From an uncultured Dechloromonas sp. (GTDB lineage Bacteria; Pseudomonadota; Gammaproteobacteria; Burkholderiales; Rhodocyclaceae), in NCBI GenBank assembly GCA_937996725.1, contig CALKUR010000088.1:1-37744 (forward strand): 37,744 nucleotides of DNA, in the 5' to 3' direction. How positions within the stretch are numbered: the first letter of the stretch is position 1; each line of letters begins with the position of its first letter. The position numbers and the translations under genes were made by a program. The notes beneath the pieces are model-generated. The model had not been told where the DNA came from. It saw only the letters and a program-made list of their open reading frames with translations, and did not search any database. Of this stretch, positions 18,348-25,722 are shown piece by piece.

Positions 18348-18372
18348 GGTCGTTTCCTTTGTGCAGACCCGG

Positions 18373-19477
18373 TTAGACGCCTTGCTTCAGGCTTTCTTCA
18401 ATGAATTGATCCAGGTCGCCGTCGAGTACGCCCTGGGTATTGCCTACTTCTACGTTGGTACGCAGATCCTTGATGCGCGATTGGTCGAGCACGTAGGACC
18501 GAATCTGATGCCCCCAGCCAATATCGGACTTGGCATCTTCCAGCTTCTGCTGTTCGGCCTGGCGCTTGCGCAGCTCAAACTCGTAAAGACGGGCGCGCAG
18601 CATCTTCCAGGCTTCATCGCGGTTGCGGTGCTGCGAGCGGTCGTTTTGACACTGCACAACAATATTGGTGGGCACGTGGGTCAGGCGAACGGCCGAGTCA
18701 GTCTTGTTAATGTGCTGACCGCCGGCCCCCGAGGCGCGGTAGGTATCCGTACGCACATCGGACGGGTTGATCTCGATTTCGATCGAGTCGTCGACTTCCG
18801 GGTAGATGAAGACACTACAGAATGAGGTATGACGCCGGGCGTTCGAATCGAACGGTGACTTACGCACTAAGCGGTGCACGCCGGTTTCGGTACGTAGCAT
18901 GCCGTAGCAGTAATCGCCGGAGAGGCGCAGCGTGGCAGATTTGATGCCAGCGACATCGCCTTCGGACTCTTCCAGCACTTCGACCGTGAAACCCTTGCGT
19001 TCGGCATAACGAATGTACATGCGCAGCAGCATCGATGCCCAGTCCTGGGCCTCAGTACCGCCGGCACCTGCCTGAATTTCGATAAAGCACGGGTTCGGAT
19101 CCTGGGGGTTGTTGAACATGCGACGGAATTCCATCGCCGCCACTTCCTTCTCCAGGCCATCGATATCCGTCGACACAGCATTAAGTGTGTCGTCATCGTT
19201 CTCTTCGCGCGCCATCTCGAAGAGATCTTTGGTATCGGTCAAATTTTGCTGGATGGTGCCCAGGGAGACAACCACGCCTTCCAGGGACTTCTTTTCACGA
19301 CCTAGATCCTGGGCGCGCTTGGCGTCATTCCAGATATTGGGGTCTTCGAGGATTTCAGAGACTTCGGCTAGACGCGCAGACTTGGCGTCGTAGTCAAAGA
19401 TACCTCCGAAGACCATTGGCGCGCTCGGCCAGGTCTGCAAGGTGGTTGGCAAGGCTATTAAGCTGTTCGGCTTCCAT
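18373..19477 (-). CDS. prfB: Peptide chain release factor 2, expressed by +1 programmed frameshift
   Basis: RF2 ends translation at UGA and UAA codons. Translation starts at the ATG at 19477 (MEAEQLNSLANHLADLAERA), reads 27 codons to CTT, meets an in-frame TGA at 19394-19396, and must shift +1 to continue in the 341-codon downstream frame, giving a 367-residue protein. The shift signal CGG-AGG-TAT-CTT-TGA-C is the classic autoregulatory site: low RF2 slows termination and favours the shift. The peptide anticodon SPF is at 207-209 and the catalytic GGQ at 252-254 (SGAGGQHINK). The residue matching E. coli position 246 is Ala, not the Thr of K-12. A naive annotation would give a truncated protein starting in the wrong frame. 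Confidence 0.97.
19393..19408 (-). promoter_or_regulatory. prfB: prfB +1 frameshift signal
   Basis: On the minus strand the sequence is CGGAGGTATCTTTGAC. GGAGG acts as an internal Shine-Dalgarno-like stimulator three bases before the CTT slip codon, followed by TGA-C, a weak termination context. The layout matches the E. coli site (AGGGGGTATCTTTGAC) except for two bases. It makes RF2 synthesis depend on RF2 concentration. Confidence 0.95.
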
Positions 19478-19526
19478 AATGCGTCAATTTCTCAGGGTGG
19501 TGCCAGCATCTGGCTATAAGCTCGCC

Positions 19527-19554
19527 ATTATAGCTTGCTGGCCTTGTCTGTGGA
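19527..19554 (-). promoter_or_regulatory. Possible prfB promoter
   Basis: On the minus strand a perfect -10 box TATAAT lies at 19532-19527, with a partial -35 match TCCACA at 19554-19549 and a 16-base spacer, about 50 bases ahead of the prfB ATG. It overlaps the -35 region of the divergent tRNA-Arg promoter, so the two may compete for polymerase. Confidence 0.45.
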
Positions 19555-19573
19555 CTGAAAGCTGTGCTATAGT
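19544..19573 (+). promoter_or_regulatory. tRNA-Arg promoter
   Basis: A -35 box TTGTCT (19544-19549), an 18-base spacer and a -10 box TATAGT (19568-19573) lie 12 bases ahead of the mature tRNA 5' end. This is the right distance for a short leader removed by RNase P. Confidence 0.65.
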
Positions 19574-19585
19574 CTTGGCCTCGAC

Positions 19586-19662
19586 GCGCTCGTAGCTCAT
19601 CTGGATAGAGTACTTGGCTACGAACCAAGGGGTAGGGAGTTCGAATCTCTCCGAGCGCGCCA
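19586..19662 (+). tRNA. tRNA-Arg (anticodon ACG)
   Basis: A 77-base cloverleaf can be folded by eye. The acceptor stem is GCGCTCG/CGAGCGC with discriminator G and an encoded CCA at 19660-19662. The anticodon stem CTTGG/CCAAG holds the loop CTACGAA with anticodon ACG at 19620-19622. The T arm GGGAG-TTCGAAT-CTCTC carries the invariant TTC. ACG is normally edited to ICG and reads CGU, CGC and CGA. It is a single-gene transcript with its own promoter and terminator, and it borders the AT-richer polysaccharide genes. Confidence 0.97.
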
Positions 19663-19670
19663 GAATTTGA

Positions 19671-19699
19671 GGGGCTTTCAGCAATGAAAGCCCCTTTTT
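19671..19699 (+). terminator. Intrinsic terminator of tRNA-Arg
   Basis: GGGGCTTTCA and TGAAAGCCCC form a perfect 10-bp stem with the loop GCAA, followed by TTTTT. It lies 8 bases after the tRNA CCA end. Confidence 0.93.
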
Positions 19700-19736
19700 C
19701 TTTGTTGTGGCGTAGCATTAATAACTCTAAATAGAT

Positions 19737-21062
19737 TTGCGCCACAACCTATTGAATATTTTATATATACCCGTCCGCGTCAAATTTCTTCTGGTTTTAG
19801 CAATCGCCAGCTGTTGGATGGTTGTGTCTTTATTTTTGGCACGGCCGTGGTTTCAGGATTTATCTGCAATCACCGGGCCATGGCTGGCGGGTTATTTAAT
19901 AGGTTTCATAGCTATTGTTCCTGGCTTTATGAATATCTTCGTTTTGGTCGCGCTGCTTTTTGATCGGCGGCCTCGAGATAAGACAGGATTGCAGTATCCA
20001 CCAATCACCGTCCTAGTTGCGGCTTACAACGAAGAAGATGGTATTGCTGACACTGTGAGAAGTTTACAGAATCAGGATTACCCATCGACCATGAGAATCT
20101 TGGTACTGAATGATGGTTCCATAGATCAGACAGGGGAGATTCTGCAGGTTCTGGAGAAACAGGTTTATGAAGTTGAAGTTCTGACTTTTAATAGGAATTA
20201 TGGGAAATCGCACGCCCTCAATATCGGGCTGCATCACACCACGACGGATCTGCTGATTACCGTGGACGGTGATTGTTACGTTAAACAAAACGGTGTCCGA
20301 AAGCTGGTGGAGCGTTATCTCTCTGATCCGCCCAATACGGCTGCAGTAGCTGGGGAGATGCTCATCCGTAATTCCCGTGAGAACTGGATCACCAAAGCAC
20401 AGGAGTGGGACTATTTCCTGGGGATTGCGGCTGTTAAACGCATACAATCATTATTTCAGGGCACGCTTGTTGCTCAAGGTGCGTTTTCGCTCTATGAGCG
20501 CCGATGCCTGGAAGCCATCGGTGGCTGGCCTGATACGGTGGGCGAGGATATTGTGCTGACCTGGATGTTGTTGGACGCTGGGTATCGGATTGGACACGCC
20601 GAAAATGCCTGTGCTTTTACCCGCTGTCCGAATTCCCTGTCAAAATTTATTCGCCAACGGCAACGCTGGTCCCGGGGTTTGATCGAAGCATTTAAAGCCA
20701 ACCCCAGGATACTGTTAAAGCCCAGATTGAGTACTCTCTATGTCTGGTGGAATATGCTCTTCCCCTTGATTGATCTTGCGTACACGATTGGATTTTTACC
20801 CGGGATTGTATTGGCATGCTTCGGGTATTTCTGGATCATCGGGCCGATGACCCTGGCTTTGTTACCCGCTGCGGCAATTTTGAATCGAGTGATGCTACGT
20901 GTCAGCGAAAAGATGTTTGAAGAACAGTCGCTCAAGATTAGGTCAAACCTATCCGGTTTTATTTTTTATATGTTTGCCTATGGATTGATCCTACAACCTG
21001 TCTGCGTTTGGGGGTATTTGTCTGAATTGTTGATGTTCCGAAAACGTTGGGGTACAAAATGA
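19737..21062 (+). CDS. Family 2 processive glycosyltransferase (PgaC/IcaA/YaiP-like polysaccharide synthase)
   Basis: This is a predicted inner-membrane synthase that polymerises a beta-linked polysaccharide and extrudes it. Two N-terminal membrane segments (about 16-35 and 50-75) precede a GT-A domain: Asp126 in LNDGS, the DxD pair Asp177/Asp179 in TVDGDCY, the catalytic Asp271 in GEDIVLTW, and the QxxRW product-site motif at 307-311 (QRQRW). Three more hydrophobic segments follow. The start is unusual: an in-frame stop closes the frame at 19730, so only TTG at 19737 or 19752 keeps the first membrane helix, and neither has a clear ribosome site. It overlaps the next gene by 4 bases (ATGA). 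Base composition is visibly AT-richer than the TCA genes. The polymer is unknown. Confidence 0.88.
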   Translation: MRHNLLNILYIPVRVKFLLVLAIASCWMVVSLFLARPWFQDLSAITGPWLAGYLIGFIAIVPGFMNIFVLVALLFDRRPRDKTGLQYPPITVLVAAYNEEDGIADTVRSLQNQDYPSTMRILVLNDGSIDQTGEILQVLEKQVYEVEVLTFNRNYGKSHALNIGLHHTTTDLLITVDGDCYVKQNGVRKLVERYLSDPPNTAAVAGEMLIRNSRENWITKAQEWDYFLGIAAVKRIQSLFQGTLVAQGAFSLYERRCLEAIGGWPDTVGEDIVLTWMLLDAGYRIGHAENACAFTRCPNSLSKFIRQRQRWSRGLIEAFKANPRILLKPRLSTLYVWWNMLFPLIDLAYTIGFLPGIVLACFGYFWIIGPMTLALLPAAAILNRVMLRVSEKMFEEQSLKIRSNLSGFIFYMFAYGLILQPVCVWGYLSELLMFRKRWGTK

Positions 21063-22003
21063 AGTGGAGGACGTTGGCACTGGTTGGATTTCTGGCCACG
21101 TCCCTTCAGGCGTTCTCAGAAGAATCTTCGGATAAAACCGAATGGCGTCAGGCGGTTCTGATTCCTAGCTTTTTTGGGATGAGCGATAGCGAGGGGTTTA
21201 ATACGACGCGTTACCGTACGGGGGTAATGCCGCTCTATGAGCATGGAGACCGCTATACCAGCGTTGAATATCTCAGAAACCATTTCTCTCAGAATGGCTG
21301 GCAATCCTCTGCCAATGAAGCTCGCATCGTTACAAAATCAATCAATCCGAGGTCGGCCCTGGGGTACAACCTCAATCTGGGTTACAACCGTGAAAACAAT
21401 TTCGGGCTGCTGACTACAGATAGCCAATACGGCTTTAGCCTTGGAGACAACGCTCGCGCCGAAATCATGGTGAATCGTGATCGTGTCGAAACACAAAACG
21501 CCATCACCAATAACATTTATTACACGCTCACTGGTGCCAGTCTCGAATACAAGCCCTTCGAACGTGTGACACTGGTCGGCATGGGTGGCGACATGTTCTT
21601 TTCTGATACGAACACGCGCGCCTTCATGCGGCTCAAAGCCATCTATGACCTGATTCCTGATTATGGGGTTACCGCACAGCTTCGGTACCGTCAGTATCAC
21701 GACAGCAATGTCAACGTGACTAATAATTATTTCAACCCTGGCAATTACTATGAGGGTATGTTTGCCTTAGGGATACGAAAACGGATTCATGGCTGGATGC
21801 TAAATGGCACTGCTGGTTTAGGTCAGCAAGGAATCAATAACCAATCAACAACAACGACACAATTGCTTGAGCTGGGCGCAACCAGTCCAATGTCTGGAAA
21901 CCTTTTTTTTAGAAGTCGGCTAGGATACGGGAAATCTGCTGGCTTCCTGGGGCCAGACTATTCGTACCAATATGTGATGGAAGAGCTAATTTATTCTTTC
22001 TAG
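21059..22003 (+). CDS. Outer-membrane beta-barrel protein, probable polysaccharide export partner
   Basis: This is a predicted outer-membrane barrel of 314 residues. The ATG at 21059 overlaps the glycosyltransferase stop and follows a TTGGGG. A signal peptide (MKWRTLALVGFLATSLQAFS) is visible. The mature part alternates polar and hydrophobic residues in beta-hairpins, with many Tyr, Asn and Gly residues (for example GYNLNLGYNRENNFG), and ends with Phe in the BAM-type signal MEELIYSF. A synthase next to such a barrel recalls the E. coli yaiP-yaiO pair, so I infer a role in export or outer-membrane passage of the polymer. No alginate-export or PgaA-like TPR domain is seen. Sequence-level family assignment is uncertain. 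Its stop overlaps that of the convergent diguanylate cyclase gene. Confidence 0.72.
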   Translation: MKWRTLALVGFLATSLQAFSEESSDKTEWRQAVLIPSFFGMSDSEGFNTTRYRTGVMPLYEHGDRYTSVEYLRNHFSQNGWQSSANEARIVTKSINPRSALGYNLNLGYNRENNFGLLTTDSQYGFSLGDNARAEIMVNRDRVETQNAITNNIYYTLTGASLEYKPFERVTLVGMGGDMFFSDTNTRAFMRLKAIYDLIPDYGVTAQLRYRQYHDSNVNVTNNYFNPGNYYEGMFALGIRKRIHGWMLNGTAGLGQQGINNQSTTTTQLLELGATSPMSGNLFFRSRLGYGKSAGFLGPDYSYQYVMEELIYSF

Positions 22004-22809
22004 TGTTGCATGTCATAGACTTCTATCCGATTTCTGCCATTGACCTTGGCCGCCATCATGGCTTTATCGGATTGGTCGACCAAGTCGTCATGAATATTGT
22101 CAGCTGTAACGTGCGTTGCGGCGACACCGATACTGACGGTGATTGGTGTATGTCCGGGCCCACAGAAATCGGTACAGATCTCAGATATGGCGTTAAGAAT
22201 ACGATCTGCTACATCCAGTGCTCCGCTTTCCGGGGTTTGCGGCATGACGACCACGAATTCCTCGCCTCCCCAGCGGCAACAAAAATCCAGTGGGCGTCGT
22301 ATGCATTGGCATATTGTTTTTGCGACATTGATCAATACCGCGTCGCCTTTTTCGTGCCCAAACCGGTCGTTGAACCTCTTGAAATGGTCAATATCAATGA
22401 AGAGCACGCTGATGGGCGTGTTGTCACGTTTGGCTTCAAGCCATAGCCGCTCGAATTGATCGTCCAGATAGCGACGATTGTATAGACCCGTTAGCTTGTC
22501 GTGTGTGCTGGCGTTGACTGCCAAATACAGCTGCTTGGCATTTTTGTACATGATCACAAAAAGCCTAAGAACGATGCAGCCGGCTAGAAGGCTATTGGCG
22601 ATTAATATCCATTGGTCGTCAACAAATTTTAGTAATGTTGTGTTGAAAGGCGAGCCTGTCCCGCCAGAATCTAGAACGGTTGTTACTTGCAGATGGGCTT
22701 CCCAAGTATAAAAGAGCGCCACTGTTAGCGTCATCAACATCATTAGCAAGGTGGACGCGCCAATGCAGATGATGTGTCGTTTGAGATTTGTTGGGTACTT
22801 GCTGGTCAT
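22000..22809 (-). CDS. Membrane diguanylate cyclase (GGDEF) with inhibitory I-site
   Basis: It makes cyclic di-GMP from two GTP. From the ATG at 22809 the product is 269 residues. Two membrane helices (about 12-34 and 66-87) enclose a periplasmic loop of roughly 30 residues, followed by a GGDEF domain with DKLTGLYNRRYL, FIDIDHFKRFND and the active site GGEEF at 181-185. An RxxD inhibitory site (RPLD, 172-175) sits exactly five residues before GGEEF, so product inhibition is expected. Another ATG at 22902 would add 31 residues and overlap the upstream alanine-rich gene. With no large sensor domain, the input may come through the small loop or from the upstream partner. It probably supplies c-di-GMP to the neighbouring synthase. 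Confidence 0.92.
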   Translation of the reverse strand: MTSKYPTNLKRHIICIGASTLLMMLMTLTVALFYTWEAHLQVTTVLDSGGTGSPFNTTLLKFVDDQWILIANSLLAGCIVLRLFVIMYKNAKQLYLAVNASTHDKLTGLYNRRYLDDQFERLWLEAKRDNTPISVLFIDIDHFKRFNDRFGHEKGDAVLINVAKTICQCIRRPLDFCCRWGGEEFVVVMPQTPESGALDVADRILNAISEICTDFCGPGHTPITVSIGVAATHVTADNIHDDLVDQSDKAMMAAKVNGRNRIEVYDMQH

Positions 22810-22870
22810 TTGAGAACTCAGCACGAAACTCTGCGCATCGTGATGTGTATAACCGGTTGTATATGAAAGC

Positions 22871-23362
22871 CTAGGTATTTGATTTCGCCGATTTGACCGC
22901 ATCTGCAGCAGCCATCGACATTTTTACGGCTTCATGAGCGGCCTCAGTTGCACGTTTTGTAGCGGCAGCAGCTTCTTCAGATGCCTGTAGAGAAGCCTCC
23001 TCCGCTTGTTGTGCAACCGCAGCGGCGGCAGCAGCCGCTGCTGCAGCTGATGCAGCAGCAGCTTCCATCGCCGCTTCGGCTGAAGCGCGGGCGGCTTCGG
23101 CGGCAGATTCTGCTGCCTCAATCACGGACCTGTCTGCGGCCTTAATGGCGGCCTCAGAGCACTTTGCGGCGGCGAACGATGCTTTTTGCGCAGCGGTACA
23201 GGCTCTTTTGGCAGCTTCGGACGAGCGGATGGTGAGCGTTCGTAGCGAAGACAAGGCAACGCTATACCGCTCGTTGAGCACCATATACCCCTTTCGCAGG
23301 TTGGTTATTTCCGTCTCATGCGCGATCAGCTTTTGGTAAATCTCTTCTATCTTGTCTTGCAC
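22871..23362 (-). CDS. Alanine-rich helical/coiled-coil protein of unknown function
   Basis: I do not recognise this protein. The best start is the GTG at 23362 because GAGGAG lies nine bases upstream; this gives 163 residues and clears the overlap with the divergent HD-GYP gene that a TTG at 23455 would create. Residues 1-48 are a mixed helical segment (KIEEIYQKLIAHETEITNL). Residues 49-160 are about half alanine, with Glu, Lys and Ser at intervals and ten consecutive alanines at 106-115, suggesting a long single helix or an alanine coiled coil. There is no signal peptide or membrane segment, so it is cytoplasmic. It lies upstream of the diguanylate cyclase on the same strand, with 61 bases between. 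It could be a scaffold or a partner of the c-di-GMP enzymes; this is inference. Confidence 0.7.
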   Translation of the reverse strand: MQDKIEEIYQKLIAHETEITNLRKGYMVLNERYSVALSSLRTLTIRSSEAAKRACTAAQKASFAAAKCSEAAIKAADRSVIEAAESAAEAARASAEAAMEAAAASAAAAAAAAAAVAQQAEEASLQASEEAAAATKRATEAAHEAVKMSMAAADAVKSAKSNT

Positions 23363-23371
23363 GGAAATATG

Positions 23372-23377
23372 CTCCTC
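23372..23377 (-). promoter_or_regulatory. Ribosome binding site fixing the GTG start of the alanine-rich gene
   Basis: GAGGAG on the minus strand, nine bases before GTG at 23362, is the only strong Shine-Dalgarno match near this open frame. It argues for a shorter protein than the longest frame suggests. Confidence 0.65.
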
Positions 23378-23445
23378 AGTGTTTGATAGAAACTTATGGA
23401 AATCAGTATAGAGCAACTCGGCGCGATTGGGTGTAGAGTTTGTAC

Positions 23446-24672
23446 ATGTGTCCAAGCGCTGAAAGCATACTCCCTGATCGTCACCTTCCAGAAAACGGAC
23501 GTTCGGATCTGGAAAAGCTGAATTGGGCGCTTTTGGCGCATAACAAGGCCGCCTACGCCTTAGCCCATGCGCAGAACAAAGAAGCCTTGTTGAGAGATGT
23601 GTGCAAATCCATCGTCAACCAGAAGCCCTATGAGCTTGCTTGGGTTGGTTTTGCTGAGAACGATCCTGAAAAAACAGTCCGGGTCATTGTTTCAGAGGGC
23701 TCAGCCAGTGGTTATACCGATGGCCTGAAAGTGAGTTGGTCAGGTGATTCAGCTTTTGGGCATGGTCCTGCAGGTACGTCGATTCGCACTGGCAAGCCCA
23801 GTATCTTTGCCGATTGTTCCGCTAATGCCGGTTTCGAATCCTGGCGTGATCGGGCGCTAATGTTCGGCCTCAAGTCAGTTGTTTCTGTTCCTATCTTTGA
23901 TGTGAATGATCAGAGTATCGGAGCGATGCTGATTTATGCGTCTGAAATTGATGCGTTTTCTGAGTTGGAGTTGATTCTCTTTGAGAGCCTGGCAAGAGAG
24001 ATCGGGGCGGGGCTGACCAGTCTCGATAAGCAGGCCGAACTAGATCGGGAGATCCAGATCCGCGAAGCGGCACAAGAGCGGCTGAATGATGCACTACGTG
24101 GTACGGTTGAGGTGATTTCAAGGACGATGGAATTGCGGGATCCCTATACTTCGGGTCACCAGCATCGTGTGGCGCTAATCTCAGCCGAAATCGCCCGGGC
24201 ACTATCTTGGCCGAAAGAGCGCATCGATGGTTTGTACTTGGCAGCTATGGTTCATGACATCGGCAAGATTGGTGTGCCTTCGGATATTCTGACAAAACCT
24301 ACTCGCCTGACTGATCTGGAGATGCAATTGGTTCAAGGACATGCCGAGGCGGGATATCAAATCCTCAAGGACGTGCATTTTCCTTGGCCGGTGGCTGAGA
24401 TCGTCAGACAGCATCACGAACGCCTGGATGGGTCCGGGTATCCGCGGCATCTCAAGGCAGATCAGATTCTGGACGAGGCCAAGGTTTTGGCAGTGGCAGA
24501 CACGATCGAAGCTATGTCCTCGCATCGTCCCTATCGGCCGGCGATTGGGGTGGATGCCGCATTGAAAGCGATTTGTGCTGAAGCGGGTAAGAAATACGAT
24601 AGCGCCGTGGTGGACGCGGCGCACGCGCTTAATAACGATTCAGGCGTCTTACAATCGTTGCTAAGTTCCTGA
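23446..24672 (+). CDS. GAF-HD-GYP cyclic di-GMP phosphodiesterase
   Basis: It is predicted to hydrolyse c-di-GMP to pGpG or GMP. From the ATG at 23446 the product is 408 residues and soluble. A GAF sensor domain spans about 45-195 (VGFAENDPEKTVRVI... VVSVPIFDVNDQSIGAMLIYA). A short helical linker precedes the HD-GYP domain at about 215-395, with HDIGKIGVP (metal-binding His270/Asp271), QHHERLDGSGYP (GYP at 330-332) and VADTIEAMSSHRPYRPA. All metal ligands of the family appear present, so it should be active. It is divergent from the alanine-rich/GGDEF pair, placing a c-di-GMP maker and breaker side by side. The GAF ligand is unknown. Confidence 0.93.
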   Translation: MCPSAESILPDRHLPENGRSDLEKLNWALLAHNKAAYALAHAQNKEALLRDVCKSIVNQKPYELAWVGFAENDPEKTVRVIVSEGSASGYTDGLKVSWSGDSAFGHGPAGTSIRTGKPSIFADCSANAGFESWRDRALMFGLKSVVSVPIFDVNDQSIGAMLIYASEIDAFSELELILFESLAREIGAGLTSLDKQAELDREIQIREAAQERLNDALRGTVEVISRTMELRDPYTSGHQHRVALISAEIARALSWPKERIDGLYLAAMVHDIGKIGVPSDILTKPTRLTDLEMQLVQGHAEAGYQILKDVHFPWPVAEIVRQHHERLDGSGYPRHLKADQILDEAKVLAVADTIEAMSSHRPYRPAIGVDAALKAICAEAGKKYDSAVVDAAHALNNDSGVLQSLLSS

Positions 24673-24695
24673 TACCAGCCCCAACAGGGGGGTGA

Positions 24696-25703
24696 TCAGA
24701 GTACCTTCGTTCCGACCCACCAAGCGGCGGCTGCAATGATGGCGCTACAGGGAATGGTCAGGATCCAGGCCCACACGATATTGCCAGCCACGCCCCAGCG
24801 CACACGGCGCGCGCCGCGGGTAGACCCGACGCCAGCGATAGCGCCCGTAATCGTATGCGTGGTTGAAACAGGAATCCCCAGTGCCGTAGCGAAGAAGAGA
24901 GTGATGGCGCCGGCGCTGTTGGCGCAGAAGCCGCGAGCCTGGTTCAGCTTGGTGATGCGGTTACCCATGGTTTTGACGATACGCCAGCCTCCAAACATAG
25001 TGCCTAAACCCATAGCCGTATAACAGGCCAGGACGACCCACGAGGGGACGTGCTCGTTAGAACTGGATACGCCGGCGGCGATGAGAAGCATCCAGATAAT
25101 GCCGATGGTTTTTTGGGCGTCATTGCCACCGTGGCCTAGGCTATAACCGGCGGCAGATACTAGCTGGAGGCGTCGGAAGTGCTTGTCGACCTTGCTGGGT
25201 GACATATTCCGGCACAACCAGGACACGATGACCATCATCAGGCTACCGATGGTGAATCCCAGGAAGGGCGCGATAAAGATGAAGGCGATGATTTTGAGGA
25301 CCCCAGCCGAGATCAGACTACCGAAACCGGCTTTAGCTACTGCTGCACCAACAAGACCGCCGACCAGCGCGTGGGACGATGATGAAGGAATGCCGTAATA
25401 CCAAGTGATCACGTTCCAGGCAATGGCACCAATCAGGGCACCGAAGATGAGGTAGTGATCGACAACCGATGGATCAATCGTTCCTTTGCCAATAGTTCCA
25501 GCGACCTTGAGTTCAAACAGGAAGTAGGCGAGAAAATTAAATGCTGCTGCCCAAATGACCGCTTGGTGTGGTTTGAGTACTCGGGTCGAAACGATGGTGG
25601 CGATCGAGTTGGCTGCATCGTGGAAGCCGTTCATAAAGTCGAACAGCAAAGCGACGATGACGAGGGTGATGATTACCCCCAGGCTCATTTGCAGGTTGTC
25701 CAT
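24696..25703 (-). CDS. pit: Low-affinity inorganic phosphate transporter, Pit family
   Basis: Pit imports metal-phosphate complexes with protons across the inner membrane. The 335-residue product has the two signature repeats of the PiT family, FDFMNGFHDAANSIAT near the N-terminus and GHGGNDAQKTIG in the second half. A symmetrical set of about ten membrane helices includes GIPSSSSHALVGG and GIPVSTTHTITGA as the matching repeat pair. It starts at the ATG at 25703, 19 bases after the DUF47 gene, which regularly accompanies pit and is thought to regulate it. It faces the HD-GYP gene with 23 bases between the two stop codons. Nothing is missing. Confidence 0.95.
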   Translation of the reverse strand: MDNLQMSLGVIITLVIVALLFDFMNGFHDAANSIATIVSTRVLKPHQAVIWAAAFNFLAYFLFELKVAGTIGKGTIDPSVVDHYLIFGALIGAIAWNVITWYYGIPSSSSHALVGGLVGAAVAKAGFGSLISAGVLKIIAFIFIAPFLGFTIGSLMMVIVSWLCRNMSPSKVDKHFRRLQLVSAAGYSLGHGGNDAQKTIGIIWMLLIAAGVSSSNEHVPSWVVLACYTAMGLGTMFGGWRIVKTMGNRITKLNQARGFCANSAGAITLFFATALGIPVSTTHTITGAIAGVGSTRGARRVRWGVAGNIVWAWILTIPCSAIIAAAAWWVGTKVL

Positions 25704-25722
25704 GGATCAGATGACCGGATGA

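Noticed and set aside
18373..19477. prfB as a frameshifted pseudogene.
   Set aside because: The break is exactly the known GGAGG-TAT-CTT-TGA-C recoding site, and every RF2 motif downstream is intact.
19458..19745. A 95-residue minus-strand frame spanning the tRNA and its terminator.
   Set aside because: It lies over a functional tRNA gene and the prfB start region and has no protein-like character.
23363..23455. A longer alanine-rich protein starting at TTG 23455.
   Set aside because: It would overlap the HD-GYP start region, and the only good Shine-Dalgarno (GAGGAG) points to GTG 23362.
19586..24672. A genomic island integrated into the tRNA-Arg gene.
   Set aside because: The adjoining genes are AT-richer, but I saw no integrase, no transposase and no repeat of the tRNA 3' end near 24.7 kb. 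The base composition is noted but an island is not claimed.
24673..24695. A CCCC-AACA-GGGG hairpin between the HD-GYP and pit genes as a terminator.
   Set aside because: The stem is only four to five pairs and has no T tract in either direction.
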